Assembly: GCA_017619335.1 (NCBI GenBank)
Contig: JAFZSP010000036.1
Location: forward strand, 1-64,000
Direction of reading: 5' to 3'
From: Bacteroidaceae bacterium
Lineage (GTDB): Bacteria > Bacteroidota > Bacteroidia > Bacteroidales > Bacteroidaceae
Length of the DNA: 64,000 bases
Both the position numbers and the translations under genes were made by a program. Below, in pieces: positions 22,517 through 30,835 of this stretch. Positions within the stretch are counted from its first letter, which is position 1, and each line of letters starts with the position of its first letter. A model generated the notes under the pieces. That model did no database searches. It was given only the letters and a program-made list of their open reading frames with translations, and had not been told where the DNA came from.

Positions 22517-22604
22517 GTCGTCTGGCCGCAAAGGCAATGTCGTCTGGACGACTTTGCATTGTCGGCCAGACGCGGGACCACTTTCGGCCAGACGACTGAT
22601 CATT
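22517..22604. repeat. 22-bp phased repeat array A (four units)
   Basis: Units start at 22517, 22539, 22561 and 22583. The first two begin GTCGTCTGG; the last two carry CGGCCAGACG exactly 22 bases apart (22563, 22585). The first pair is in opposite orientation to the second, and the outer blocks GTCGTCTGGCCG and CGGCCAGACGAC are perfect inverted repeats. The core CCAGACGAC is shared with the arrays at 42.6 and 43.1 kb. The rest of 22409-22737 is AT-rich with a CG-alternating run at 22484-22497, and no gene is seen. Confidence 0.7.
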
Positions 22605-22737
22605 TGCAAAGTCACTTCATCAAATCCAAGAACATCTACACCCTTGCAAATAACTCGCGAATAGTAGTTACTTTCAATCGATGTGCATCATTCTTTTGTA
22701 TTACTTCATTAGCAATACCTTTTGTTAAGTAATAGAT

Positions 22738-22860
22738 TATTAAAGTTTCGCAAGTAAAACCCCGAAGGGGTGGTAGACCACAGGCAGGGGTGTAACCCCT
22801 GCATCGAATGGCGACACCACACGAGCCCTGAAGGGGCGACAGAACGAAAATGGATGCTCT
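22738..22860. repeat. intergenic palindromic repeat element
   Basis: Begins with the 19-bp sequence shared with 20465, then ACCCCGAAGGGGT, then CAGGGGTGTAACCCCTG and finally GAGCCCTGAAGGGGCGAC. Stacked GC-rich stems like these are common intergenic elements in Bacteroidetes. It abuts the 3' end of the next gene. Confidence 0.65.
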
Positions 22861-22861
22861 T

Positions 22862-23134
22862 TCACCCCTTCGCGTTGGCGCTCTCTTTCGAACTCGCTGA
22901 GAGTCTCTTCAACATCTGTATTTGTGCTATCTTCTGCTCCCGCGAGTAGGGATGCAATGACATTTGTTGTACCGCCCGCTGCGCAGCCATGCTGTTCTCG
23001 CGGTGAAAATCGTTGATATACAAGCCTTCCGCTGATAAACTGTTCTGCATAACCATCCAGTTTAAGCAGACTTCAGGCGTGAAACCTGCGGTAATAATAC
23101 TACGTACTGATGCCCAAAAATCTGCGTTGTTCAT
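22862..23134 (-). CDS. small protein of unknown function
   Basis: A 90-residue cytoplasmic protein starting MNNADFWASVRSIITAGFTP, helical and basic at its C-terminus (MLKRLSASSKESANAKG). No domain is recognised. A TATATTTGC box at 23167-23175 supports expression. The gene ends directly against an intergenic palindromic repeat. Confidence 0.6.
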   Translation of the reverse strand: MNNADFWASVRSIITAGFTPEVCLNWMVMQNSLSAEGLYINDFHRENSMAAQRAVQQMSLHPYSREQKIAQIQMLKRLSASSKESANAKG

Positions 23135-23166
23135 TATTCTTTAGTTGTTATTTATACCATTTTGCT

Positions 23167-23175
23167 GCAAATATA
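23167..23175 (-). promoter_or_regulatory. -7 box of the 90-residue gene
   Basis: TATATTTGC on the minus strand, 33 bases upstream of the ATG at 23134. Confidence 0.5.
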
Positions 23176-23282
23176 CATACAAATTCTTAAATACAATTCG
23201 TTTTTAAGAAAAATCACCCTTAGGTGATGCTTTTGAAAGGTTTTTTAACGGAAGAGGCAGGAATGAGCGGCTAAATGATCTG

Positions 23283-25451
23283 TCACAAACGGGTGTTAAT
23301 GGGGATGATCAGTTTGATCGTGATGTTGCGCCCCATGTTGAAGACGCCGCGTCGGCCGGTGACGGTGTTCACATCGGCATACTTCAGGCGGCTCAAGTGA
23401 TTCTGATAGGCGGTGTTCAGCACATTGTCGGCGGTGACATACAACTCTGCCACTTTCTTCCCCTGCCATTGCACATCCGTTCCTGCCGAGAGGTTCAGCA
23501 GCGTGTAGGCGGGTGTTGTCGTTTCCGTCTCGTCGGCGCTGAAGATGTGGGACTGTCGGAAGTACTGTTCAAGTCCGGCTGCCACATAAAGGTTGTTGAA
23601 AGAGAGATGTGTCGGGTGATGATAAGGTTCTGTATGACAATGGGTAATGGTGCTATGAGAGTGGTGAAGGATTTCCCACTTCAGTTCCGATGTCCAGCGG
23701 GGAGCCGGTGTGAAAGGAAGGTACTTGGTGTCTGCGGGCTCGTGGAGCAACTGTGCATCCACGTAGGAGAAGGTGTTGGCGAAGTGAATGGAGTGAATGG
23801 GATGGAAATCCACGCCAGCCTCCAAACCCAGCAGGCGGGCATCGCCCTGGGTGTAGGCATAGGTGAGGTATCCCTCTTCCACCACCTGCGGCAGTCGATG
23901 GGTAAAGATGTAGTTGTCTATGCGATTGGCAAAGAGCGCCACCTGTGCCGAGACGTAACGTGAGGTGAAATCCAGTCCCAAGTCACCTTGCAGACTGTAC
24001 TCGGCTTTCAGGTCCTGCGCTCCCACTTCGTAGCGGATGGAACCCTCGTGAACACCATTGGATGCCAGTTCACTCATGTTAGGCGTCCGGAATCCACGAG
24101 CCAGATTCAGTCGCACGTTGAAATGTTCATTGATGTTGCAGACGGCTCCCAGACTGCCCGTCACGCCATTGAAGTCGCGGGTGAAGTCCGTGAAGCGCCG
24201 CTGTCCTTCCTCCATCAGTTCGTCTCCGTGCATGCTGCGATGGTCATAACGCACACCGCCATTCAGCGTCCAGCGCTGGCCAAAGGTCTTGGAGGCGGTG
24301 GCATAGAATCCGCAGTCGAACAGGCGATAGTCAGGAATCAGGTATTCCTCGCCTAAGTTGTCAGATCGTTGGAACATTCCGCCCAAGCCAGCTGAGAGCT
24401 TCCATCCGTTCAGCTCCTGGGTCATATAGCGGAGGTCGTAGGTAACGGTATGCAGTTTGAAATAGAGCTCATACTCGTCGGCACTTTCCTCAAACTCTTG
24501 TCGGCGGTTCTGCTGATAACTCACGACGGCTTTCAGAGAACCATGCGAGAGGTTCATATAATTGTCTGACACCACTTTGAAATGGTTGACCTGTTGGAAC
24601 GGCAGGGCTTTGCCGTAGGTCTTGACATCCTCCGTGTTGCACAACAGCCCACCTGTTTCCGGGTCGCGCTCACCCTCAATGATGCCGGGTGTCAAATGGT
24701 AGAGGGTAGCCGTCAGCTTGGAACGGAACTTGGAACGATTGAAACCCAGCATGATGCGTCCTGCCCGCTCGCGAAACTGAGAACCGGGCACGTAGCCATC
24801 GTACTTGTTTGTATAGGCATGTGCCATCTTCTCGCTGTAGGCGGCATCCCAGAAGATGTCTTTCTTGTTCCCGGCCAATGAGAAATGGTAGCCGAACAGA
24901 CCGTTGTTGGTCTGGTATTCCGAGCGGACGTTAGCGCGCAGTTCGTCTTCCACAGGTTCTGGCAGGGGATGCAGGATGACGACACCCGCCATGGCGTCCG
25001 AGCCATACATTAACGAGGCCGGGCCTTTCAGAATCTCCACGGATCCCACGCTGCTGCCATCCACCTCCACGCCGTGTTCGTCACCCCATTGCTGGCCTTC
25101 CTGCCGTACACCCTCACTCATCACCACCACACGATTGTAGCCCAATCCGCGGATGATGGGTTTGGAGATGCTACCGCCTGTGGTCAGTTGGCTGATGCCT
25201 GGCTGATGGCTGATGGCATCAATGATGTTCGTGGAAGCCGTGGACCTGAGTTCCTTGGCTGTCACAAGGCTCAACGGCGCTGTGGCATATTTCAACTTCG
25301 TACTGCCCACGACACCGGTCACGGTGACCTCGTTCAGTTTCAGATGACGATAGAATACATCGGTGGAGTCCTCGGCGTGACGATGGACTTCTATGCTATC
25401 CTGCGCTACCAATGAAGTGCAGAGACAAAGGATGGAAAGGAATGACATCAT
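23283..25451 (-). CDS. TonB-dependent receptor, ZnuD-like with His-rich loop
   Basis: The 722-residue outer-membrane protein has a signal peptide and a short linker rich in His. A plug domain follows (NEVTVTGVVGSTKLKYATAP; SVEILKGPASLMYGSDAMAG near residue 132), then a 22-strand-type barrel ending NITIKLIIPIN. A loop near residue 605 reads HHSHSTITHCHTEPYHH, which together with the plug type suggests a metal substrate such as zinc or copper, as in ZnuD. The CarboxypepD_reg-like N-terminal domain usual in SusC is absent. A TACCTTTGC box lies just upstream; no Zur site can be named. Confidence 0.87.
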   Translation of the reverse strand: MMSFLSILCLCTSLVAQDSIEVHRHAEDSTDVFYRHLKLNEVTVTGVVGSTKLKYATAPLSLVTAKELRSTASTNIIDAISHQPGISQLTTGGSISKPIIRGLGYNRVVVMSEGVRQEGQQWGDEHGVEVDGSSVGSVEILKGPASLMYGSDAMAGVVILHPLPEPVEDELRANVRSEYQTNNGLFGYHFSLAGNKKDIFWDAAYSEKMAHAYTNKYDGYVPGSQFRERAGRIMLGFNRSKFRSKLTATLYHLTPGIIEGERDPETGGLLCNTEDVKTYGKALPFQQVNHFKVVSDNYMNLSHGSLKAVVSYQQNRRQEFEESADEYELYFKLHTVTYDLRYMTQELNGWKLSAGLGGMFQRSDNLGEEYLIPDYRLFDCGFYATASKTFGQRWTLNGGVRYDHRSMHGDELMEEGQRRFTDFTRDFNGVTGSLGAVCNINEHFNVRLNLARGFRTPNMSELASNGVHEGSIRYEVGAQDLKAEYSLQGDLGLDFTSRYVSAQVALFANRIDNYIFTHRLPQVVEEGYLTYAYTQGDARLLGLEAGVDFHPIHSIHFANTFSYVDAQLLHEPADTKYLPFTPAPRWTSELKWEILHHSHSTITHCHTEPYHHPTHLSFNNLYVAAGLEQYFRQSHIFSADETETTTPAYTLLNLSAGTDVQWQGKKVAELYVTADNVLNTAYQNHLSRLKYADVNTVTGRRGVFNMGRNITIKLIIPINTRL

Positions 25452-25471
25452 GTTTGTGTTTCAATTTGGCC

Positions 25472-25480
25472 GCAAAGGTA
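25472..25480 (-). promoter_or_regulatory. -7 box of the ZnuD-like receptor
   Basis: TACCTTTGC on the minus strand, 21 bases upstream of the ATG at 25451. Confidence 0.55.
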
Positions 25481-25665
25481 CATCTTTTTCTTGAGATTTT
25501 GCCTATTTCACCAGTGAAACTTGTAATGGCGAACAGAAAAAGCGTCTTTTCTTCAAGGAAAGTACTCTTATCTGGCTTTGGGCGGAGACGGTTGCACCGT
25601 CTTTGACTGAGGTGATTTGGACCGCAGTTACACAATAAAGAGAAAGAAATGGCGTTATAATATCA

Positions 25666-28125
25666 GTGAATAGAACACTATTATATATAATAGGTGTAAT
25701 TTTCCCGTGGCTGCTGATGGCTCAGGAGGCACGGGGTGCTGTCGTTCCTGCAGAGCAGGTGCGGCAGGATTCTGTGCAGGAGGCCAAACAGGATACGGCC
25801 AACTGGAACTGTAAACTGCATGGTCGCGTGACGGACGAGAAGGGGAAGGCGCTGCCCTTCGTGACAGTGAAGGTGCAGGGCCAGATAGCAGGAAGCATGA
25901 CGAACCTGGACGGCAAGTATTCCTTTGGTTTCCAAACGGATGATACCGTCCGCGTCAGCTACAGCCTGATTGGTTATGACACCCGTGTGAAGGTCTTTAC
26001 ACAGCCCAAGGGAACGCTCACGTGGAATGTCCAGATGCACGAGAGCGGTACACAGATGGGCGAACTGGTGGTGAAAGAAGTGCGGCGACAGATGGGTTCC
26101 ACCCAGGAACTGAACGCCGGCGACCTGAAACGCCTGCCTTCCACCAGCGGCAACGCTGTTGAGGAGTTGGTGGCCACACAGGCCGGTGTCTCCACCCACA
26201 ATGAACTCTCCAGCCAATACAATGTGCGCGGCGGGTCGTTTGACGAGAACTGCGTGTATGTCAATGGAATGGAGGTCTATCGGCCCTTGCTCATCTCCAG
26301 CGGACAGCAGGAAGGACTTTCCGTGATCAATTCCGATATGGTGGAACGCATCCAGTTCTCGGCAGGCGGGTTCGAGGCCAAGTACGGTGATCGAATGTCC
26401 AGCGTGCTGGATATCACCTATCGGAAACCACAGCGTCACGAGGGTTCGGTGCAGGCCAGCCTCCTCGGCGCCAGCGTCTATGACGGACTGAGGGTGGGGC
26501 AGGTGTCACTCTCACAGGGTCTGCGCTACAAGACCAACGCCTACCTGCTGGGCTCGTTGGAAACCACAGGAGAGTACAACCCCTCCTTCCTGGATTATCA
26601 AGCCTATCTGTCTTGGCAGCCTTCGCGGCTGTGGACGCTGGATGCCATCGGGTACATCTCCACCAATAAATATGATTTCAAGCCCAAGGACAGGGAGACG
26701 AACTTCGGCACGATGGAAGACGTGAAGAGTTTCCGAGTGTACTTTGACGGCGAGGAACGGGATCTGTTCCGCACCATGTATGGCTCCCTCTCACTCTCCC
26801 GACAGATGGGGCAGAAGGGGCTGCTGACACTGGCCGCCTCGGCTTTCTCCACCAAGGAACGGGAAACCTACGACATTCAGGGGCAGTACTGGCTGGATGA
26901 CACCAATACTTCCACACAACTGGGTGTGGGAACCTATATGCAGCACGCCCGCAACTCACTGACATCCAAAACTCAGACCCTGAGAGCCGCCTACGAGTGG
27001 AAACCCGGCGGACATCATGTGCAGACGGGTGTACTCTTCCGGCACGAAGCCATCGAGGAGAACACCCGCGAGTGGGAGTTCCGTGACTCGGCAGGTTATT
27101 CCATGCCCCACACGGGCGACCGCCTGGAACTCATCTATAACCTGAAAAGTGTGCAGGAGATTACCAGTAACCGTCTGGAAGTGTTCCTGCAGGACACGTG
27201 GCGCCGGAGCCTGAAGGCAGGCGTGCTCTCGGTGAACTACGGTGCCCGACTGAGCCACTGGAGCTGGAACAAGGAGACGCTGTTCTCGCCGCGTGTCAGC
27301 ATAGGTTTCATCCCTGCTGCCAACGACAACTGGACGCTGCGACTGGCCACGGGAATGTACTATCAGGCACCGTTTTACAAGGAGCTGCGGGACACCGTGA
27401 CCACCGACGGCGCCACCATCGTGCAGCTGAACCGCAACATCCTAAGTCAGCGCTCCTGGCAGGTGGTGGCCGGGGCAGAGTACAAGTTCCGCGTGGGCAA
27501 CCGCCCCTTCAAGTTCACCACCGAAGCCTACTACAAGGCACAGAGCCGACTGAACCCCTACAACGTGGACAATGTGAAGATTGTCTATTACGGACGCAAT
27601 GAGGGCTCGGGGTATGTGGCAGGTATAGACTTCAAGGTCTATGGAGAGTTTGTCCCTGGTACGGACTCGTGGGTGTCACTCTCGCTGATGAAAGCAGAGA
27701 TGACACTTCATGGCAAGCACATTCCACAGCCCACCGACCAACGCTGGAACCTGAATATGTTCTTCTCGGACTATTTCCCGAACACCGACAAATGGAAGAT
27801 GACCCTGAAGATGGCCCTCGCAGACGGTCTGCCCTTCGGTCCGCCACACTCGGGTCTGGAGAATAATGTATTCCGTGCCCCGGCCTATCGGCGAGTGGAC
27901 TTGGGTATGAGTTACCGCCTGTTGGACAATGAAGACCGCCACGCACGACGCGGATTCGCGGCGAACCTGCGCAATGCGTGGCTGGGACTGGAATGTTTCA
28001 ACCTGTTGGGTATCAGTAATGTGGCTTCTTACTTGTGGATTACGGACATTCATAACTTCCAGTATGCCGTGCCCAACTACCTGACGGGCCGTCAGATGAA
28101 TGTACGCCTGACGGTGGAGTTCTGA
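25666..28125 (+). CDS. TonB-dependent receptor with carboxypeptidase-regulatory-like domain
   Basis: The 819-residue protein begins with a GTG at 25666, which gives a complete signal peptide (LLYIIGVIFPWLLMAQ); the first downstream in-frame ATG would remove it. A beta-sandwich follows (LHGRVTDEKGKALPFVTVKV near residue 52), then a plug (TSGNAVEELVATQAGVSTHN; NVRGGSFDENCVYVNGMEVY) and a barrel ending MNVRLTVEF. No SusD partner follows, so the substrate is open. The gene is divergent from the ZnuD-like receptor and abuts the next minus-strand gene with no spacing. No clear promoter box was found. Confidence 0.87.
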   Translation: MNRTLLYIIGVIFPWLLMAQEARGAVVPAEQVRQDSVQEAKQDTANWNCKLHGRVTDEKGKALPFVTVKVQGQIAGSMTNLDGKYSFGFQTDDTVRVSYSLIGYDTRVKVFTQPKGTLTWNVQMHESGTQMGELVVKEVRRQMGSTQELNAGDLKRLPSTSGNAVEELVATQAGVSTHNELSSQYNVRGGSFDENCVYVNGMEVYRPLLISSGQQEGLSVINSDMVERIQFSAGGFEAKYGDRMSSVLDITYRKPQRHEGSVQASLLGASVYDGLRVGQVSLSQGLRYKTNAYLLGSLETTGEYNPSFLDYQAYLSWQPSRLWTLDAIGYISTNKYDFKPKDRETNFGTMEDVKSFRVYFDGEERDLFRTMYGSLSLSRQMGQKGLLTLAASAFSTKERETYDIQGQYWLDDTNTSTQLGVGTYMQHARNSLTSKTQTLRAAYEWKPGGHHVQTGVLFRHEAIEENTREWEFRDSAGYSMPHTGDRLELIYNLKSVQEITSNRLEVFLQDTWRRSLKAGVLSVNYGARLSHWSWNKETLFSPRVSIGFIPAANDNWTLRLATGMYYQAPFYKELRDTVTTDGATIVQLNRNILSQRSWQVVAGAEYKFRVGNRPFKFTTEAYYKAQSRLNPYNVDNVKIVYYGRNEGSGYVAGIDFKVYGEFVPGTDSWVSLSLMKAEMTLHGKHIPQPTDQRWNLNMFFSDYFPNTDKWKMTLKMALADGLPFGPPHSGLENNVFRAPAYRRVDLGMSYRLLDNEDRHARRGFAANLRNAWLGLECFNLLGISNVASYLWITDIHNFQYAVPNYLTGRQMNVRLTVEF

Positions 28126-28608
28126 TCAGACATCATAGATGTCCATAAACAGACTTTCGTAAAAGTCATGCACCCGGAAGCGGAGCATGGAACGCTCATG
28201 GTGTCCCAAATGGCCGGAAATCTCATTCTGGAGTTCATCTATGCGTGCCGCCAACTTTCGGGCGTCCACCTCACTCACCCGCTCTCTCCAAGGACTGTAC
28301 CACTGGTAATAGTCGGGATTGATGGGACAGAAATGGTCGGCTGCGTAGTCCCGCTGGAGGTCGTCATCCACAAAGAGAAGATGGTTTAAGGCCTTTCTCA
28401 TCAAGTCCAGCGCCAGTAGCGGCCGACCGGCCTTATACAGGATGTTTCCCATCTGGATGGCGCGCCCTGCGATGAAGCCGGGATTCCCCGAACAGAGGAG
28501 CCGGCTCAGTTGTTGGTCATAAACCTGGCGAGCGAAGTCGGGATGGAGTGCAATGATTCCTTCCTTGGGCGTGCAGCGGCAAAGGTTGTTGACTTTTCTT
28601 CTTTTCAT
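28126..28608 (-). CDS. conserved hypothetical protein behind a Cys-rich leader
   Basis: From the ATG at 28608 the product is 160 residues, beginning MKRRKVNNLCRCTPKEGIIA and ending FYESLFMDIYDV. It is helical, without signal peptide or membrane segment; I do not recognise the family. The frame stays open upstream, with an ATG at 28668 adding MPSERACCVLCLTLNKCCRK, an extension rich in cysteine. The promoter lies at 28766-28774, leaving a leader of about 150 nt that holds a terminator-like hairpin, so expression may be controlled by attenuation. Confidence 0.65.
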   Translation of the reverse strand: MKRRKVNNLCRCTPKEGIIALHPDFARQVYDQQLSRLLCSGNPGFIAGRAIQMGNILYKAGRPLLALDLMRKALNHLLFVDDDLQRDYAADHFCPINPDYYQWYSPWRERVSEVDARKLAARIDELQNEISGHLGHHERSMLRFRVHDFYESLFMDIYDV

Positions 28609-28690
28609 CTTTCTGCAACATTTATTTAAAGTAAGACAAAGAACGCAGCAGGCTCGCTCTGAGGGCATTACACCAAAGGGAATGTTGCAG

Positions 28691-28748
28691 ACAAAAAGAC
28701 GCAACAATCCCGCGTTGCCACTCGGCGTGGCCTGTCGGAATTGTTGCG
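28691..28748 (-). promoter_or_regulatory. terminator-like hairpin in the 5' leader (candidate attenuator)
   Basis: On the minus strand CGCAACAATTCC (28748-28737) pairs with GGGATTGTTGCG (28711-28700), 11 of 12 positions. An inner GCCAC/GTGGC hairpin sits in the loop and TCTTTTTGT follows directly. It sits between promoter and start codon of the 160-residue gene. Confidence 0.55.
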
Positions 28749-28765
28749 AATGATGATTTCTGGTG

Positions 28766-28774
28766 GCAAAGGTA
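28766..28774 (-). promoter_or_regulatory. -7 box upstream of the attenuator
   Basis: TACCTTTGC on the minus strand, about 20 bases before the hairpin. Confidence 0.5.
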
Positions 28775-28848
28775 GATGAAAGTTCCTGAACAGCCAAATT
28801 TTTCTGCACTTTTTTACGAAAAAACTTTGTTCATTCAGGGAAAAGGGT

Positions 28849-28857
28849 TAACTTTGC
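28849..28857 (+). promoter_or_regulatory. -7 box of the methylmalonyl-CoA epimerase gene
   Basis: TAACTTTGC with -33 TTTG at 28826-28829, spacing 19. Confidence 0.65.
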
Positions 28858-28912
28858 ACCCGAAAACAACAATTTTCTTCTTAAAACAACGATTTTAAAC
28901 AACAAAAACGTT

Positions 28913-29326
28913 ATGAAAATTTCCAAAATTGAACATCTGGGTATAGCCGTTCAGTCCATTGACGAAGTGCTGCCCTATTTCGAGAACGTCCTTGGTCTGA
29001 AGTGCTACAAGACCGAAGTCGTAGAAGACCAGAAAGTGAAGACCGCCTTCCTGAAGGTGGGTGAAGTGAAACTGGAACTGCTGGAGCCCACCTGCCCCGA
29101 GAGCACCATCCAGAAGTGGCTGGACAAGGGCAACAAGGGTATTCACCACATGGCATTCTGCATCGAGGACGGCGTGGCCAATGCACTGGCAGAAGTCAGC
29201 GAGAAGGGCATCCGCCTGATTGACGAGGCTCCCCGCAAGGGCGCCGACGGCCTGCAGATCGCTTTCTTGCATCCGAAGAGCACTGTTGGTATTCTCACAG
29301 AATTGTGCGAAGATCCCAATAAGTAA
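28913..29326 (+). CDS. mce: methylmalonyl-CoA epimerase
   Basis: This 137-residue glyoxalase-fold protein interconverts (R)- and (S)-methylmalonyl-CoA in the succinate-propionate route used by Bacteroidales. The motifs KIEHLGIAVQSIDE (metal-binding His8), VKLELLEP, KGIHHMAFCIED and GVGIL-like TVGILTELCE match the family. The methylmalonyl-CoA decarboxylase genes that often follow it are not here; it is a single-gene unit with a promoter in front and a strong terminator behind. Confidence 0.94.
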   Translation: MKISKIEHLGIAVQSIDEVLPYFENVLGLKCYKTEVVEDQKVKTAFLKVGEVKLELLEPTCPESTIQKWLDKGNKGIHHMAFCIEDGVANALAEVSEKGIRLIDEAPRKGADGLQIAFLHPKSTVGILTELCEDPNK

Positions 29327-29348
29327 TTTGATTTAGTATAGTTGTTAA

Positions 29349-29387
29349 GCCCCTGTCCGCATGTGAATGTAGGCAGGGGCGTTTTTT
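29349..29387 (+). terminator. intrinsic terminator after the epimerase gene
   Basis: GCCCCTG (29349-29355) pairs with CAGGGGC (29374-29380), followed by GTTTTTT. Confidence 0.8.
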
Positions 29388-29414
29388 GTGTATAATGCTT
29401 TGAAAGAGAGTGGC

Positions 29415-29762
29415 TCAGACGAGTTTGTTGTCTGTCGTGGGAAAGATGACTTTCGGCTGGAAGGTCTGTGCCTCCTCTGGCGTCATCTGGGCGTAGGCCA
29501 TGATGATGACCACATCGCCCACCTGCACCTTCCGGGCGGCCGCACCGTTCAGACAGATGCATCCGCTGTCACGAGGCCCCTTAATAATATAGGTGTCGAA
29601 GCGTTCACCATTCATATTATTGACAATATAGACCCGCTCTCCGGCAAAGAGACCGGCCGCTTCCATCAGCGCCTCGTCAATGGTGATACTCCCCATATAG
29701 TGCAGGTTCGCCTCGGTGACGGTGGCGCAGTGTATCTTGGATTTCAGGACTTCAATGGTCAT
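29415..29762 (-). CDS. panD: aspartate 1-decarboxylase
   Basis: PanD makes beta-alanine from aspartate for pantothenate synthesis. The 115-residue proenzyme carries the self-cleavage site Gly24-Ser25 in [12 protein letters not shown], which gives the pyruvoyl cofactor. [20 protein letters not shown] is also typical. It follows panC on the same strand after a 30-base spacer made of a taaacttt-like simple repeat, so the two genes form a pan operon. Confidence 0.96.
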   Translation of the reverse strand: MTIEVLKSKIHCATVTEANLHYMGSITIDEALMEAAGLFAGERVYIVNNMNGERFDTYIIKGPRDSGCICLNGAAARKVQVGDVVIIMAYAQMTPEEAQTFQPKVIFPTTDNKLV

Positions 29763-29792
29763 AACTTTAAACCTTAAGCTATAAACTTTAAA

Positions 29793-30638
29793 CTAATACC
29801 TTATATGATCAATGAGTCTGATGGGCTTGGCACCGCAATAGACTGTGATACAGCCCACCACGTGGGGCGCATCGGTCCACTGCTGGACATCGGCCAGGGT
29901 ATCGCCGTCCACGATGGAGTAATACTCCACCTCCAGCTGTGGGTGGGCGTTGACCAGATCAATGACAAACTGCCGGGTCTCTGCCACCGTGTGGTCACGG
30001 GCGAAGTCCAGGCTCCACTGCATCGAGCGGTAGATGTGTGCTGCGGCGCGGCGCTCGGCGTCGGTGAGCAGGCTGTTGCGGCTGGAGAGTGCCAGGCCGC
30101 TTTCCTCACGCACCACAGGACAGGGTACGATCTCCAACTGAAATCCCAAGTCCTGCACCATGCGGCGGATGACGGCAATCTGCTGGTAGTCCTTCTCACC
30201 GAAGTAGGCGCGTGTGGGCTCCACGAAGGAGAACAGCTTGGACACTACCTGGCAGACGCCATTGAAATGTCCGGGACGGAAAGCCCCTTCCATGACGGTG
30301 TCTGTGGGAGGATAGGAGAACTGGCGGGTATCTGGTTCCGGATAGACTTCTGCCACACTGGGCGCGAAAGCGATTTGTGCACCACAGGCCTCCAGCAGGC
30401 GGCAGTCGGCATCCAGCGTGCGAGGATAACGTTCCAGGTCACGTTTGTCGTTGAATTGTGTGGGATTCAGGAAGACGCTCACCACGGTGACGTCATTCTC
30501 TTTCACAGACCTTCGCACGAGGGAGGCGTGCCCCTCGTGGAGAGCACCCATCGTGGGTACCAGACCTATTGTCTTGCCTGCCTGACGGGCGGCATCGAGC
30601 TGTGTACGAAGCTCAGAAATGGTTTTTACAATATTCAT
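29793..30638 (-). CDS. panC: pantothenate synthetase
   Basis: PanC joins pantoate and beta-alanine using ATP. The 281-residue protein has LVPTMGALHEGHASLV near residue 26 (the HIGH-type signature), FLNPTQFNDKRDLERYPR near 57, YFGEKDYQQIAVIRRMV near 148 and SSRNSLL near 188. It leads the panC-panD operon, which is divergent from the short glycogen synthase gene. Confidence 0.96.
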   Translation of the reverse strand: MNIVKTISELRTQLDAARQAGKTIGLVPTMGALHEGHASLVRRSVKENDVTVVSVFLNPTQFNDKRDLERYPRTLDADCRLLEACGAQIAFAPSVAEVYPEPDTRQFSYPPTDTVMEGAFRPGHFNGVCQVVSKLFSFVEPTRAYFGEKDYQQIAVIRRMVQDLGFQLEIVPCPVVREESGLALSSRNSLLTDAERRAAAHIYRSMQWSLDFARDHTVAETRQFVIDLVNAHPQLEVEYYSIVDGDTLADVQQWTDAPHVVGCITVYCGAKPIRLIDHIRY

Positions 30639-30800
30639 TATGTCTTTTTAGGCGTATGGGGGACAGTTCACCCCAAAAATCGCCGCAAAATAACACAATA
30701 TTTGCCAAACAAAGAAGGAAAAGTGCAAATAAATTACAAAAAAAGGCCTTTTCAAGCATTTTATTAACCCCGCAGTTGCTTTTTTACCGATTTTTTTATA

Positions 30801-30809
30801 TATCTTTGC
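30801..30809 (+). promoter_or_regulatory. -7 box of the short glycogen synthase operon
   Basis: TATCTTTGC, 27 bases upstream of the ATG at 30836. Confidence 0.6.
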
Positions 30810-30835
30810 ACTGAATTTCACGAAAACAGCACCAG

